A DNA stretch of 64,000 bases from an uncultured Desulfosarcina sp. (GCF_963668215.1 NZ_OY764190.1:3162001-3226000); one strand, 5' to 3'. Shown: positions 15,905-25,551, counted from the stretch's first letter. Program-made: numbers and translations. Notes: generated from the letters alone by a model not told the origin.

Positions 15905-18067
15905 TCAGTCCTCGGCCCTCTGATCTCCGCTTTCCATCTCATCCTCGATCACCGGAGAACGCATGATCAGGCCGATGGCCTCGCGGGCCGTGGCGGCTGC
16001 CTCGGGGAAGACGTCCGTCAGGTTGGCGGTGTGGCGCAGGTTGTCGGCGGTGCGCATCATCAGCATGGCCAGGTTCCCTTCGGGCATGCCGTAGTCCTTG
16101 GCCACGTGCTCCCAGGGATAGCCAGCGGCCCAGGCATGGGTCATGGCGGCGGGCCGCAGGTAGAGATCCCGCACATCGAAGCCGCGGGATTTCATGTGGC
16201 GGGCAAAGCCGGTCAGCTTCTTGTGGATGCGGCCGACGGTCTTTTTCAACCGGTTGGGCACCAGGCGCCCTTCCAGGTGGTCGTCGGTCTCTTTCTCGTT
16301 GACGAAGCAGGCGAATACGCCGGCCATCCGGGCGGCATCGTCAGCCGGCAGCAGGCCCTGGCGCAGGCATTCGGCCACCAGCAGGGGCTGGTCCACCCGA
16401 AGCTGCGAGGCCCAGATACCGTCGCCGGTGAGCCGGTCCTCCGCGTCCACGAAACCGGTCTCCTTGAGAAAATCCAGGTGACGCAGAAAGTCCTCCCAAA
16501 GAACCTCGTGAACGCCGGCCATGCGGTTTTTCTCGGGGCTGTCCGTGGCCTTTGCGATTAGCAGCCAGGTGGCGAAGGAGCGTTTGAGCAGTTCCTCGAT
16601 CTGTCCCGGGGTGTGGGAGAGCAGGAGGTTGAGGACCATGGAGAAGTTGATGCGGATGCGGCTGTGGACCTTGCCCGGGCGCGACGAAAGCAGGCGGGCC
16701 ACAAGGTGCAGGTCCATGTAGCGGCCGGGCACCGCCAGGGCGAACCCGATCTTGTCCATGCCGCGGCGGCCGGCCCGGCCGGTCATCTGCTGCAATTGGG
16801 TGGCGTCCAGGGACGCGAATTCGGTGCCGTTGAAACGGTCCGAATTAAAGAACACCACCGTGCGGGCCGGAAAATTGACCCCGGCGGCCACGGTCGAGGT
16901 GGCAAAAACGGCGGTGAGCAGCCCCTCGCTCATCAGGTTTTCGACCACGACTTTCCAGCCGGGCAGGTGGCCGCTGTGGTGGGAGGCCACCCCGGCCTGC
17001 TCCAGGTGAATGCGCTGACGGTGTTGGGCCAGGTGGGGAGAATTCTCGGTGAGTTCGGCGATGCGGTCGAAAATGGCAGCCTTGCGGTCTACCGGCAGCG
17101 GCACGGCCCCGTGGCAGAATTTCAGAGCCGAATCGCAGTCGCTGCGGGATTTGAGAAAGAAGATGGCCGGCAGCAGATCATAGGTTTTGAGCACTCGGAG
17201 AATATCGCCGAAGGGCGGCAGACCCCGGCGGCGCATGGGTTCGGAAGATTTTTTTTCTCCGGCGAGAGCGGCCACCTTGCGGTACAGTTTCCTGCCGCCT
17301 TTTTCTCCCTTGACCGTCAGGGGCATCAGAGTGCCTGAGGGGTGCAGAACCAGCGGATAGAGCGGCACGGGCCGGCGGGTTTCGGCCACCACTTGGCAGG
17401 GACGGCTGCGGATGGTTGTCAGCCAGTCGGCGATGGCGCCGGCGTTGCCCACCGTGGCGGAAAGCATGAGCAACGGGATGCGTGCGGGCAGGTAGATCAG
17501 GGTCTCCTCCCACACCACGCCGCGTTCTTCGTCCCCCAGGAAATGGGCCTCGTCGATCACCACCAGGTCGGTGTTCATCGAAACGCCCTGGTGCATGGCG
17601 TCGTAAAGCTGATTGCGCAGAATTTCAGTGGTGCCGACGATAATGGGCGCGTCGGGGCTCTCTTTGCGGTCGCCGGTGAGGATGCCCACATTCTCCGGGC
17701 CGAAAATTTCGGCAAATTCGATCAGCTTGGCATTGGTCAGGGCCTTGAGGGGCGAAGCGTACCAGGCCCTGCCGCCCTCCTCGAAGGTCCGTCGAATGGT
17801 TTGGACGGCAATCCAGGTTTTACCTGCGCCGGTGGGGGCGGTGACCAGGCAGTCCGATTCGGCCATGGCGGCGATGGCATCGGTCTGGAACCGGTCCGGT
17901 TTGAAAGGCCGGTTCCGCGGAACGCCGATGCCGGAAAAAACGGATTCGAGTTTCGGGTCGGCGCCGGGAGCCATTTTCAGCCGGTGGCTCGACCCTTTGC
18001 CTTGGTGCGGTTTTCGCGAGGGATACCGGCGGCGTCGACGCGGGGCGCTCCCGGGAGGTCGGCTCAT
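15905..18067 (-). CDS. DEAD/DEAH-box helicase, Ski2-like
   Basis: Superfamily 2 helicase motifs are in order: a Q-like FKPDRFQTDAI, motif I APTGAGKT (77-84), motif II VIDEAHFLGDE, motif III LSATVG, and motif VI QMTGRAGRRGMDK. A long helical C-terminus resembles the Ski2/HelY helical bundle. Ski2-like proteins unwind RNA or DNA; the substrate here is unknown. ATG at 18067 begins five bases after the cooC stop, so the genes are likely co-transcribed. The first ~40 residues are basic and low in complexity, and a start near residue 32 (MAPGADPKLES) is possible. The last codons run into a CT-rich degenerate repeat. Confidence 0.85.
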   Translation of the reverse strand: MSRPPGSAPRRRRRYPSRKPHQGKGSSHRLKMAPGADPKLESVFSGIGVPRNRPFKPDRFQTDAIAAMAESDCLVTAPTGAGKTWIAVQTIRRTFEEGGRAWYASPLKALTNAKLIEFAEIFGPENVGILTGDRKESPDAPIIVGTTEILRNQLYDAMHQGVSMNTDLVVIDEAHFLGDEERGVVWEETLIYLPARIPLLMLSATVGNAGAIADWLTTIRSRPCQVVAETRRPVPLYPLVLHPSGTLMPLTVKGEKGGRKLYRKVAALAGEKKSSEPMRRRGLPPFGDILRVLKTYDLLPAIFFLKSRSDCDSALKFCHGAVPLPVDRKAAIFDRIAELTENSPHLAQHRQRIHLEQAGVASHHSGHLPGWKVVVENLMSEGLLTAVFATSTVAAGVNFPARTVVFFNSDRFNGTEFASLDATQLQQMTGRAGRRGMDKIGFALAVPGRYMDLHLVARLLSSRPGKVHSRIRINFSMVLNLLLSHTPGQIEELLKRSFATWLLIAKATDSPEKNRMAGVHEVLWEDFLRHLDFLKETGFVDAEDRLTGDGIWASQLRVDQPLLVAECLRQGLLPADDAARMAGVFACFVNEKETDDHLEGRLVPNRLKKTVGRIHKKLTGFARHMKSRGFDVRDLYLRPAAMTHAWAAGYPWEHVAKDYGMPEGNLAMLMMRTADNLRHTANLTDVFPEAAATAREAIGLIMRSPVIEDEMESGDQRAED

Positions 18068-18071
18068 CGGT

Positions 18072-18833
18072 TCAAGAGACCAGCCGGTCGATGATGTCGG
18101 CCACCACCTGCTTGGCCGTGGCCTCGGTGTCGTAAGGGGCGGCACCGGAAAGATCCGCCTCGATGAGGGAATTATCGTAGGGCATGAACCCCAGAAACTC
18201 GAAATCGGGCAAGTGGGTGCGCAAAAATTCTTCGTCCTTGGGTCCCCGGATCTTGTTGCCCACGATGGCAATGTTTTTCAGGAAGATTTCCGATGCCAGG
18301 CGCCGGATGTGCTCGGCGGTATCGATGCTGCGGCGGCCGGGTTCGACCACCACGATCAGCTTGTCCACTGCCTGGGCCGTGGCCCGCCCGAGATGTTCGA
18401 TGCCGGCCTCCATGTCCATGATAACCACCTCGTTGCGGCCCAGCACTACATGGGTTACCAGGGCCTTGAGCAGGGTGGATTCCGGACACAGACAGCCGCC
18501 GCCGCCCTTTTTTACGCTGCCCAGGCGCATGAGCTTGATGTTGCCCAGTTTGACGGACAGGGTATCCGGGATATCGTCCACTTTGGGATTGAGCTTGAAA
18601 AATCCGCCGATGGTACCGGGCTGTGCGCCGGTGCGCTCGAAGATCATCTCTTTCATTTCGGCGATGGGTTTGACGCTGTCGCCATCGGTGATACCCAGGG
18701 CCGCCGCCAGGTTGGCGTCCGGATCGGCATCGATGGCCAGAACGGTTTTGCCGCGGTCGCTCAGGGTCCTTGCCAGAAGAGAGGAAAATGTCGTTTTGCC
18801 TACGCCACCTTTTCCGCTGACTGCCAGTTTCAT
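18072..18833 (-). CDS. cooC: CooC-type nickel-insertion ATPase
   Basis: The N-terminus MKLAVSGKGGVGKTTFSSLLA is a deviant Walker A of the MinD/Mrp/CooC class. It is followed by AIDADPDANLAAALG and a VIMDMEAGIEHLGR block, close to CooC proteins that drive Ni insertion into CO dehydrogenase in an ATP-dependent way. The Cys pair in GGGGCLCPE is the expected CxC metal/dimer site. The ATG at 18833 has AAGGA eight bases upstream; longer N-terminal versions are unlikely. No CODH gene is adjacent; a Ski2-like helicase follows immediately. Together with the CooT gene this implies Ni-CODH or acetyl-CoA synthase elsewhere in the genome. Confidence 0.88.
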   Translation of the reverse strand: MKLAVSGKGGVGKTTFSSLLARTLSDRGKTVLAIDADPDANLAAALGITDGDSVKPIAEMKEMIFERTGAQPGTIGGFFKLNPKVDDIPDTLSVKLGNIKLMRLGSVKKGGGGCLCPESTLLKALVTHVVLGRNEVVIMDMEAGIEHLGRATAQAVDKLIVVVEPGRRSIDTAEHIRRLASEIFLKNIAIVGNKIRGPKDEEFLRTHLPDFEFLGFMPYDNSLIEADLSGAAPYDTEATAKQVVADIIDRLVS

Positions 18834-19053
18834 AGGATTGTCCTTGGTGTTTGATCGTTTAAAAGCAATGCGTCTAATATAACCCGAATTCCGCAATTTA
18901 CAAGCCGACGATTTCGGATACGGGTTTTCCTGGTGCCGATTGCGCTTTAATCGTCTTGACCCCGGGAGTCATCGCGGCTATTTCTGGACGGATACAACCT
19001 AATGCAGATGTTTCGTCTTTTAAGAAGAACTACTGGAATAGAAAACGGGGACA

Positions 19054-21024
19054 ATGAACGAATCTTCCCAACATCGCCCGGCCATCCTGGCGCCGGCGGG
19101 CAACCGGGCCGCCTTTCTGGCGGCATTGGCCGCCGGGGCCGATGCCATCTATTGCGGCCTGAAAAGCATGTCGGCGCGTATGGAGGCCAAAAATTTCTCC
19201 CTGGAGGAATTGGCCCAACTGGTGGCCCTGGCCCATGATCGCAAGGTGAAGGTCTACGTTACGGTCAATGCCCTGCTCAAACCCGACGAACTGGACCGGG
19301 TCGGTCAGATGATCGACGTCCTTGCCCGTCAGGTACGCCCCGACGCCCTGATCGTCCAGGATCTGGGGGTGGTGGCCCTGGCCCGCCAGGTCGGGTTTGC
19401 CGGCGAAATCCATCTCTCCACCCTGGCCAATGTCAGCTTCCCCGCAGCCCTGGGTTTAATCGCTCGAACCCTGCCGGTGGCCTGCGTGGTGGTGCCGCGG
19501 GAACTGTCCATCGACGAGATCAAGGCCATGGGAAAGGCCTGCCCCAAAAACTTGGAACTGGAAACTTTCCTCCACGGCGCCTTGTGCTACGGGGTGTCCG
19601 GCCGCTGCTACTGGAGCAGTTACATGGGGGGCAGGAGCAGCCTGCGTGGACGCTGCGTGCAGCCCTGCCGCCGGTATTATCGCCAGGAGGGCCGGACCGC
19701 GCGCAGTTTCTCCTGCCAGGATTATTCCGTGGATGTGCTGGTCAAAATCCTGGGGCAGATCAAGAAGGTGCGGTCCTGGAAGATCGAGGGACGCAAAAAG
19801 GGCCCGCACTACGTCTACTATACGGTCAGCGGCTATCAACTGCTGCGCGACCGGGGGCAGGACAACCAGGCCAAACGCGATGCCCTGGACCTTCTGGCAC
19901 AGAGCCTGGGGCGGGAGACCACCCACTATAATTTTCTTCCCCAGCGGCCCCAGCGGCCCATCGACACCCGGCGGCAGACCGCCTCCGGCCAGTTTCTGGG
20001 AAAGGTACAGGGGCCGGCCAACAATCCCTGGGTGGTGGTGCGCCAGCCGCTGCTGCCCGGCGATGTGCTGCGGGTGGGCTACGAAGACGAAACCGGCCAT
20101 GCCATCTGCCGGGTCACCCGGAACGTGCCCAAGAAAGGACGCTACCCGTTGAACCTGGGCGGGCGCAAAACGCCGCGGCCGGGAGCGCCGGTCTTTCTTA
20201 CCGACCGCCGGGAAAAGGCCCTGGAGAAGAAGCTTGCCGATGTGGAGGCAACAGCGCCGCCACAGCCGGTCATCGCTCCATTGACGTTTCAGGCCACGTT
20301 GCCCCGTCCGGTCGGAAAGCCGCACCGCAGCATCGAGATAAGGGTGCAACGGACGCTCTCCCGTTCATCGGGACGCGGTACTGCCGGCGTCTGGCTTTCG
20401 GAAGCCACCCTGGAGAACATCGGCAAATCCAATGCCGGCAGCCTGTGGATCTGGCTGCCGCCGGTGATCTGGCCGGACGACGAGGAACGGGTGGTCGGCC
20501 TGCTGGGCCAAAGCCTGCGTCAGGGGGGGCGTCAGTTCGTGCTCAACGCCCCCTGGCAGTTGGCCCTGTTCAACCGGCCCGAGGGGTTGGACCTGTGGGC
20601 CGGCCCCTTCTGCAACGCGGCCAATGCCCTCTGTCTGGAGACGTTCAAGGAGATGGGATTTGCCGGCTCCTTCGTCAGTCCGGAACTGGGCGAGTCCGAC
20701 ATTACCACCCTGTGCCGTCAGAGCCCGCTGCCATTGGGGATCGTGCTTTCCGGCAACTGGCCCCTGTGCATTTCCCGGACGATAGCCGAGGATACCCGGC
20801 TGCGGGTGCCCTTCGACAGCCCCCGGGGCGAACAGGCCTGGGTGGAGCGCCACGGCCCGGATTACTGGGTCTACCCCAACTGGCGGCTGGATATTACCGA
20901 GAAGCGCACGCTGCTGGAACGGGCCGGCATGCGGATGTTTGCCCACCTGGACGAACCGATCCCCCATGGGGTGACCGTCAAGAAACGACCGGGGTTATGG
21001 AACTGGGAGATCGGGCTCAAGTAG
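19054..21024 (+). CDS. Peptidase U32 family protein
   Basis: A 656-residue U32 protein with the LAPAGNRAAFLAALAAGADAIYCG opening (TIM-barrel-like) and the family signature ELETFLHGALCYGVSGRCYWSS, followed by GRCVQPCRR. The cysteines in this block are probable Fe-S ligands in RlhA/TrhP-type members, which hydroxylate 23S rRNA or tRNA with prephenate-derived chemistry; others are called collagenase-like. The C-terminal ~350 residues contain a beta-barrel-like region (FLGKVQGPANNPWVVV) and a second alpha/beta domain. GGGG lies just before the ATG. RNA modification is a more plausible role than proteolysis, but this is inference. Confidence 0.85.
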   Translation: MNESSQHRPAILAPAGNRAAFLAALAAGADAIYCGLKSMSARMEAKNFSLEELAQLVALAHDRKVKVYVTVNALLKPDELDRVGQMIDVLARQVRPDALIVQDLGVVALARQVGFAGEIHLSTLANVSFPAALGLIARTLPVACVVVPRELSIDEIKAMGKACPKNLELETFLHGALCYGVSGRCYWSSYMGGRSSLRGRCVQPCRRYYRQEGRTARSFSCQDYSVDVLVKILGQIKKVRSWKIEGRKKGPHYVYYTVSGYQLLRDRGQDNQAKRDALDLLAQSLGRETTHYNFLPQRPQRPIDTRRQTASGQFLGKVQGPANNPWVVVRQPLLPGDVLRVGYEDETGHAICRVTRNVPKKGRYPLNLGGRKTPRPGAPVFLTDRREKALEKKLADVEATAPPQPVIAPLTFQATLPRPVGKPHRSIEIRVQRTLSRSSGRGTAGVWLSEATLENIGKSNAGSLWIWLPPVIWPDDEERVVGLLGQSLRQGGRQFVLNAPWQLALFNRPEGLDLWAGPFCNAANALCLETFKEMGFAGSFVSPELGESDITTLCRQSPLPLGIVLSGNWPLCISRTIAEDTRLRVPFDSPRGEQAWVERHGPDYWVYPNWRLDITEKRTLLERAGMRMFAHLDEPIPHGVTVKKRPGLWNWEIGLK

Positions 21025-21052
21025 TACCCATCCGGTTTGATTTTTAAACGCG

Positions 21053-22309
21053 TTACCGGAGGCCTGGGAATATCGATGCCCCGCCGTAGACGGCGGCGTA
21101 TCGATCCGTGGCGCTGACAACAAAAAAGGCTCGTTGCCCGGCCTGGATGGCAAAGGGCGGCAGGTCGATACGATGGCCGATGCCGCTGCCCTTGAAGTGG
21201 ACGGCCAAATGGTGAACCCCGGGCTCCAGGCGCAGGCGCAGCAGGGTGTTCCTGGCTGGCAGGGTCTGCCAGGAGCGGGTATCGGCCTGTTCCATGGCCA
21301 TGAGGATCAGCCGGGTCATAAAGCTGGCGAAAGGATCGTCTTCTTTATCTACTTGCTGGGCGATGGCCTCTTTGGCAAATACCCTGGCGGCTTCTTTGGC
21401 GATGATCGTTTTGGCCCTTCTGGCGAGCGATATGCGGGCCACCCGGTTCAAGTCCGTGCCCACTGTTGTGGCCGAAAGGCGACGGTCACCCGCGTCAACA
21501 GCGACAAAATCGGAGACGGTGCTCCGGTTTTCGTACCGGGGCCAGGAGATCCGGATGCCCGGGGGCAGCACGATATCCCCCGAAACCTTCACGGGGCCGT
21601 TGCCGGTGCCGACAAACAGAATCACTTCACCTTCATCGGGCTCCCGGTATATCGAAGCCTGGCTGTTGTCCGGCTCGATACCGGAAAGCCGCCCCATTCG
21701 AATCAGCTCCTCACGAACGGATTCCGGATCGGGCATGGACCTGGCCATCCTTTCGTAAACAATATAGGCGTCGTTGTATTCATATAGCAGTTCATAGCAC
21801 AAGCCGATCAAAGCAAGGCTGAAATACGCTTCGGACAGGGCCTCCGGATAGGCGTCGATTATTTTCAGGGCCTGCTTGGCCTCCACCAGGGCATCCTCGT
21901 ATCGATTGATCATCAGGTAATCGATCATCAGATAGGTGTGAACCCACAAGCGTTCGCAGTACTCGCCCTTGTATTCGGTCATCCAGTCGTTGACCAGAAT
22001 CGATGCCGTCTGCTGGCTGACGCTGAGACGATCCTGTTTTTCCATCAGGGCCGATGCCTGCCGCAATTCCGCAATACTTTCTGAAAACCGTCCGGCACGA
22101 TGCAGCAGCATTCCTTTTTCCATGAAGAGCAGAAGGGCGGACAGGCCAGCAGGATGCTCATCTTCGAGCGATTGAACGGCAGCGTTCGGGTCGCCGTCGA
22201 TGAAAAAAGCATCGCGTGCGTGCTTGAGCGGGCCGCCGGCACAACCGCCGGTCATAAATAGGAAAAAGGCCAGAACTGCCAGACGAAATGAGAAGCCGGC
22301 TCGGGACAT
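21053..22309 (-). CDS. COG3014-type lipoprotein with TPR-like helices
   Basis: A lipoprotein signal with lipobox MTGGC places the mature N-terminus at about Cys23. A helical region with TPR character follows (GKGMLLHRAGRFSESIAEL-like helices, then YEDALVEAKQALKIID), and the second half is beta-rich. The length and blocks fit COG3014, often found beside lpoB (COG3417) in other proteobacteria. It lies 100 bases downstream of the lpoB-like gene on the same strand, so the pair probably forms an operon for outer-membrane or peptidoglycan upkeep. Exact function is unknown. Confidence 0.75.
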   Translation of the reverse strand: MSRAGFSFRLAVLAFFLFMTGGCAGGPLKHARDAFFIDGDPNAAVQSLEDEHPAGLSALLLFMEKGMLLHRAGRFSESIAELRQASALMEKQDRLSVSQQTASILVNDWMTEYKGEYCERLWVHTYLMIDYLMINRYEDALVEAKQALKIIDAYPEALSEAYFSLALIGLCYELLYEYNDAYIVYERMARSMPDPESVREELIRMGRLSGIEPDNSQASIYREPDEGEVILFVGTGNGPVKVSGDIVLPPGIRISWPRYENRSTVSDFVAVDAGDRRLSATTVGTDLNRVARISLARRAKTIIAKEAARVFAKEAIAQQVDKEDDPFASFMTRLILMAMEQADTRSWQTLPARNTLLRLRLEPGVHHLAVHFKGSGIGHRIDLPPFAIQAGQRAFFVVSATDRYAAVYGGASIFPGLR

Positions 22310-22411
22310 GCGGGACTCCGCCGTGACGCAACGTCGCTCGACGCTAAAAATTGCAGGATGGTCTATCGACCGCCATGAATCACCTTGTCGGTGTGGGAAA
22401 AACCCATTGGG

Positions 22412-23029
22412 CTACCACCCGATGATGGGTTTGGAGGCCTCCCGGACCAGTTCCACACTGTCCGCCCATTCGATGAGGCTGGTTTCGATGCTGGTGAGTT
22501 CCAGATTGAGGCTGTAATAGATGTAAGACTTCTTTTTCAGACGGATTTGTTTGGGTGCTTCTTTTTCGATGGAGCGCAGTGTGCCGGTCAGCATGTATTT
22601 CGCTCCCACCTGCCTTGCAAGCGCGATGCGGGTTTCCGGTGCCACCGCACCGCCCATCTGGTAGTCGGTTTCCGCCAGGATATTTTGCCGCTGCGATTTA
22701 TTGACGAAACGGGCCTTTCCGGTCTGCAGGATCTCCTTGCGGATTTCGTCCGTGATGCCGCTGGTGTCGATGTGTTCGGATGTCCGGTTGGCAATGCCGT
22801 ATACGATGATGATCGGGCGGTCCGAAGTCGAGCCAAGGGGCGGTTGGGTTCGCAGCGATTCCACCAGATCGTGGACGATTTTTTTCTTGTCCGAGAAGGT
22901 GTACGTGGCATCGTAGGCCAGCTGTTCTTCGGGCGATACGGTCCGTGTTGTCGCCGTACAACCCGCCATGCAAAGAATCACGGTCAGGATCCCCAGCAAC
23001 GAAAAAAGACGTTTGTTTGGCTTTTTCAT
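22412..23029 (-). CDS. lpoB: LpoB-like outer-membrane lipoprotein (PBP activator)
   Basis: The lipobox MAGC (VILCMAGCTATTR) gives a lipidated N-terminus. The body contains KKIVHDLVESL, PIIIVYGIANRTSEHIDT, then YMLTGTLRSIEKEA, matching LpoB, the outer-membrane activator of penicillin-binding protein PBP1b. ATG 23029 follows AGAGGTG. The 205-residue length is normal for the family. The downstream neighbour is the COG3014 lipoprotein. In gammaproteobacteria a YcfL gene often lies between them; here no such gene is visible. In Desulfobacterota a role in cell-wall synthesis is inferred, not shown. Confidence 0.8.
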   Translation of the reverse strand: MKKPNKRLFSLLGILTVILCMAGCTATTRTVSPEEQLAYDATYTFSDKKKIVHDLVESLRTQPPLGSTSDRPIIIVYGIANRTSEHIDTSGITDEIRKEILQTGKARFVNKSQRQNILAETDYQMGGAVAPETRIALARQVGAKYMLTGTLRSIEKEAPKQIRLKKKSYIYYSLNLELTSIETSLIEWADSVELVREASKPIIGW

Positions 23030-23159
23030 GATCGGTGCACCTCTTTTGGTGAAGGGAAGGCGATTTGTCTTTGGGATTGACGATAGCAAAACTTTCCCGA
23101 CAAATGAACCCGAAAATCAGTACATCCGTTTTCCCATTGAAAATTCGAAGGCCAATGTT

Positions 23160-23292
23160 GATGGTCTCGTAAAAAGTACCAAACTCGTCATGCCGGACTT
23201 GATCCGGCATCCAGAACACATTGAAATAACTGGATTCCGGCCTGCGCCGGAATGACGAAAATATGATAATTTTGACTTTTTACGAGTTCATC
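23160..23292. repeat. Palindromic intergenic element, family C, with two internal hairpins
   Basis: The outer arms GATGGTCTCGTAAAAAGT and ACTTTTTACGAGTTCATC pair with only two mismatches. Between them lie two further hairpins: TGCCGGA-CTTGA-TCCGGCA and ATTCCGG-CCTG-CGCCGGAAT. Sequences like the two inner hairpins are widely dispersed in proteobacterial genomes. It lies upstream of lpoB and downstream of the TPR gene, with no open frame. Confidence 0.85.
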
Positions 23293-23320
23293 AATGTAGA
23301 TGAGATGAAATGCGCAGTGC

Positions 23321-24559
23321 TCATGCCGACCCCGAAAATCCGCTGTATTCGTCGCCGTCTTCGCTCATGGACACCCCGTAAATGTCCTCGCCATTGAAAG
23401 AAAAGACGATATGCGAGGGGTCGATGGTGCCGTCGGCGGTTTCGTTCTGCCGGATGGTGAAGCCCAGGGTGGCCGTGCCGGTATCGGAGTCGTAGAGCAC
23501 ATAGTCCGGATAGTAATTGAGGGTGATTTCGGTGGACGGGATTTCATCGCCGTAGTTGTACGTTTCGGCGATGTTGTCGCTTTCGGCCCGGGTGATGCTC
23601 CAGTTGTAGATACTCTCCACCGACGAGGCATCCATGGATTTGGTGAACTGGAATGTCATGGTCATGCTGAGTTCGGCCCCGGCGTTTTCCAGGTACGAAT
23701 CGATGTTCGACAAAAGATATCCGGAGGTTGCCTGGTACGGGAAGGTGCTGCTTGCATAGGCAAAGTCGATTTCGGGGTTCTCGGTCTGGTCGATATACTC
23801 TTCTAACGTGTCCGCCAGATCCTCATCCAGATCCTCCAACTCTTCCAGAACATCCCTGGCGGCGTCGAAGTCTCCCAAATCGCAATAGGCATAGCCGATT
23901 TCCGCCATGGCATCGTAAAACTCGTCATCGATTTCCAGGGCCTCCTGGAAGTACTTGATGGCCTCGTCGTACTCTTCCATCAGCGAGTATGTTTTGCCCA
24001 GCCCGTAATAACCGGCGGTGCTGTCGGGATCGGCTTTTACCACCTGTTCGAACTGGTATTCGGCTTCTTCGTAGTCTTCGATCTTCAACAGCGCTTCGCC
24101 GTAGGAATAGCGGTTTTCCGAGCTGTCGTCGATGTCGACCGCCTTGCGGTATTGCGCGACCGCTTCGTCGTAGCGCTCCTCGGAGTAATAAAGCTGCCCC
24201 AGGGCCGTGCGAAAATCGGCATTGGTGGGATCGTTCGCGATGGCGGTTTCATAGGTCTCGATGGCCTTGTCGACCTCATCGAGTTCGATGTAGGTCTGGG
24301 CAAGATACTTGACGGTATCGGCGTTGTTATCCGAATCCGGATAGATGGCGATGGCGGCCGCGAACGACCTGGCGGCCTCTTCATAGTCGCCGTTGGTGTA
24401 CTGGGTAATGCCGGCATCCAGGAACGTATTGGAAAGCTCTTCGAGCTTGGTGTCCTCGCTGGCCAGGATGGAAAAAATATCCGTGGCATCCCTTTCGCTC
24501 AATATCGTTGTCGCGGTGCCCCAGGAGAGTGAGTCCCCCAGTACGCTCTCTATGCCCAT
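23321..24559 (-). CDS. Acidic TPR-repeat protein with C-terminal beta domain
   Basis: From about residue 50 to 255 there are five to six consecutive TPR units (for example TVKYLAQTYIELDEVDKAIE, AEIGYAYCDLGDFDAARD). The C-terminal ~140 residues are beta-rich with a FQFTKSMDASSV block that recalls Ig-like/SwmB-type adhesion modules. The protein is strongly acidic (many D/E), with no recognisable signal peptide. ATG 24559 follows AAGGAACC. I do not recognise a named family; a scaffolding or protein-interaction role is inferred. The nearby regions upstream (24560-24739) hold no other gene. Confidence 0.7.
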   Translation of the reverse strand: MGIESVLGDSLSWGTATTILSERDATDIFSILASEDTKLEELSNTFLDAGITQYTNGDYEEAARSFAAAIAIYPDSDNNADTVKYLAQTYIELDEVDKAIETYETAIANDPTNADFRTALGQLYYSEERYDEAVAQYRKAVDIDDSSENRYSYGEALLKIEDYEEAEYQFEQVVKADPDSTAGYYGLGKTYSLMEEYDEAIKYFQEALEIDDEFYDAMAEIGYAYCDLGDFDAARDVLEELEDLDEDLADTLEEYIDQTENPEIDFAYASSTFPYQATSGYLLSNIDSYLENAGAELSMTMTFQFTKSMDASSVESIYNWSITRAESDNIAETYNYGDEIPSTEITLNYYPDYVLYDSDTGTATLGFTIRQNETADGTIDPSHIVFSFNGEDIYGVSMSEDGDEYSGFSGSA

Positions 24560-24739
24560 TTTTTGGTTCCTTCTAAAAACGGCTTCTATTTTTTTCCTTG
24601 TCACGGTGCCGGAAAACCGCTTAACAACGCTATCGACGGTTTATATGTTCGGCTTTATTGGACTTTTGTCACAAATGGGTAACAGTTTGTAACATCAAAA
24701 GGGTGCCGGGGTTCGGCAAACAAGCATAGCTTTTTCAGG

Positions 24740-25551
24740 ATGGAAAGCTTGAACACAGGGATCGAGATTATCGGGGCGGAATCCATGGGGGTGCGAAGCC
24801 TCTGCTGCCGGGTGACCCTGCCGGATCGGCGCATCGTCATCGATCCGGGAGTGGCCTTGGGATATCGGCGCAGCGGCCTGCTGCCCCATCCGTTTCAGGT
24901 CGCGGTCGGGCGCGACGTGCGCGAGAAGATTCTACAGGCGCTGCGCGACGCCACCGATGTGGTGTTCAGCCATTTCCACGGGGACCACGTGCCGCTTATG
25001 GAGGCGAATCCCTACCAGTTGGCCGTTCGGGAGCTCCCGGAGACTTTTAGCCGATTACGCTGCTGGAGCAAATCCGGCGACGGTTTGTCCGCCGGAATGC
25101 AAAAACGCTTCGACGATCTGGCGGATCTGCTGGGGGACCGGATGGAGGTTGCCGAAGGGCGGTCGGAAGGAGCTTTGACCTTTTCCCGGTCCGTTCCCCA
25201 CGGTGCGGCCGGCGGACATATGGGCACCGTCATGATGACCCGCATTGACATGGGGTGCAGCATATTCGTGCACGCTTCCGACATTCAACTGCTGGATGGT
25301 CCGACGGTGGATCGGGTGATCGACTGGCGACGTCCATTGATGTGGTGATCCTCGACCACCACCTGATGCGCAGCGAAGAAGGCGCCCTCTGGCTGGATGC
25401 ACTTTCCGCATCCGCAGGCAGAAAGGTCTATTGCGCCGCGGATTTCATGAAGTTTCCGCGGCAATTGCTGGAGGCGCAACGGGCGGATTTGTATCGCCAA
25501 ATGCCGGTTCCGGCGGGATGGCACGATGCCTATGCCCATCAGTTGGAATAA
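24740..25551 (+). pseudogene. Disrupted UPF0282-like metallo-beta-lactamase-fold hydrolase
   Basis: The first part (to the stop at 25348) encodes the N-terminal two thirds of an UPF0282-like MBL-fold protein: RIVIDPGVALGYRRSGLLPHP, then the metal motif FSHFHGDHVP, a SVPHGAAGG loop and VHASDIQLLDGP. The frame then ends in DWRRPLMW. The missing C-terminal part is found in another frame immediately after: IDVVILDHHLMRSEEGALW...FMKFPRQLLEAQRADLYRQ. Family members have a further segment (the PDV..GPP.YL region) between the two parts that is absent here. I read this as an internal deletion plus frameshift, so the gene is probably dead. Alternatively the two parts are two peptides. Confidence 0.75.

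Noticed and set aside
15840..15915. CT-rich stretch with repeated CTTC-GAC and CAGTCCTC units as a possible CRISPR-like or tandem array
   Set aside because: Units are irregular in length and sequence, with no spacers; it is low-complexity sequence at the end of the helicase gene.
18961..18998. TTTCTGGACGGATAC resembling the right arm of the split family A element
   Set aside because: No GATCTCG shoulder precedes it and no matching left arm lies upstream, so it is either a decayed fragment or chance.
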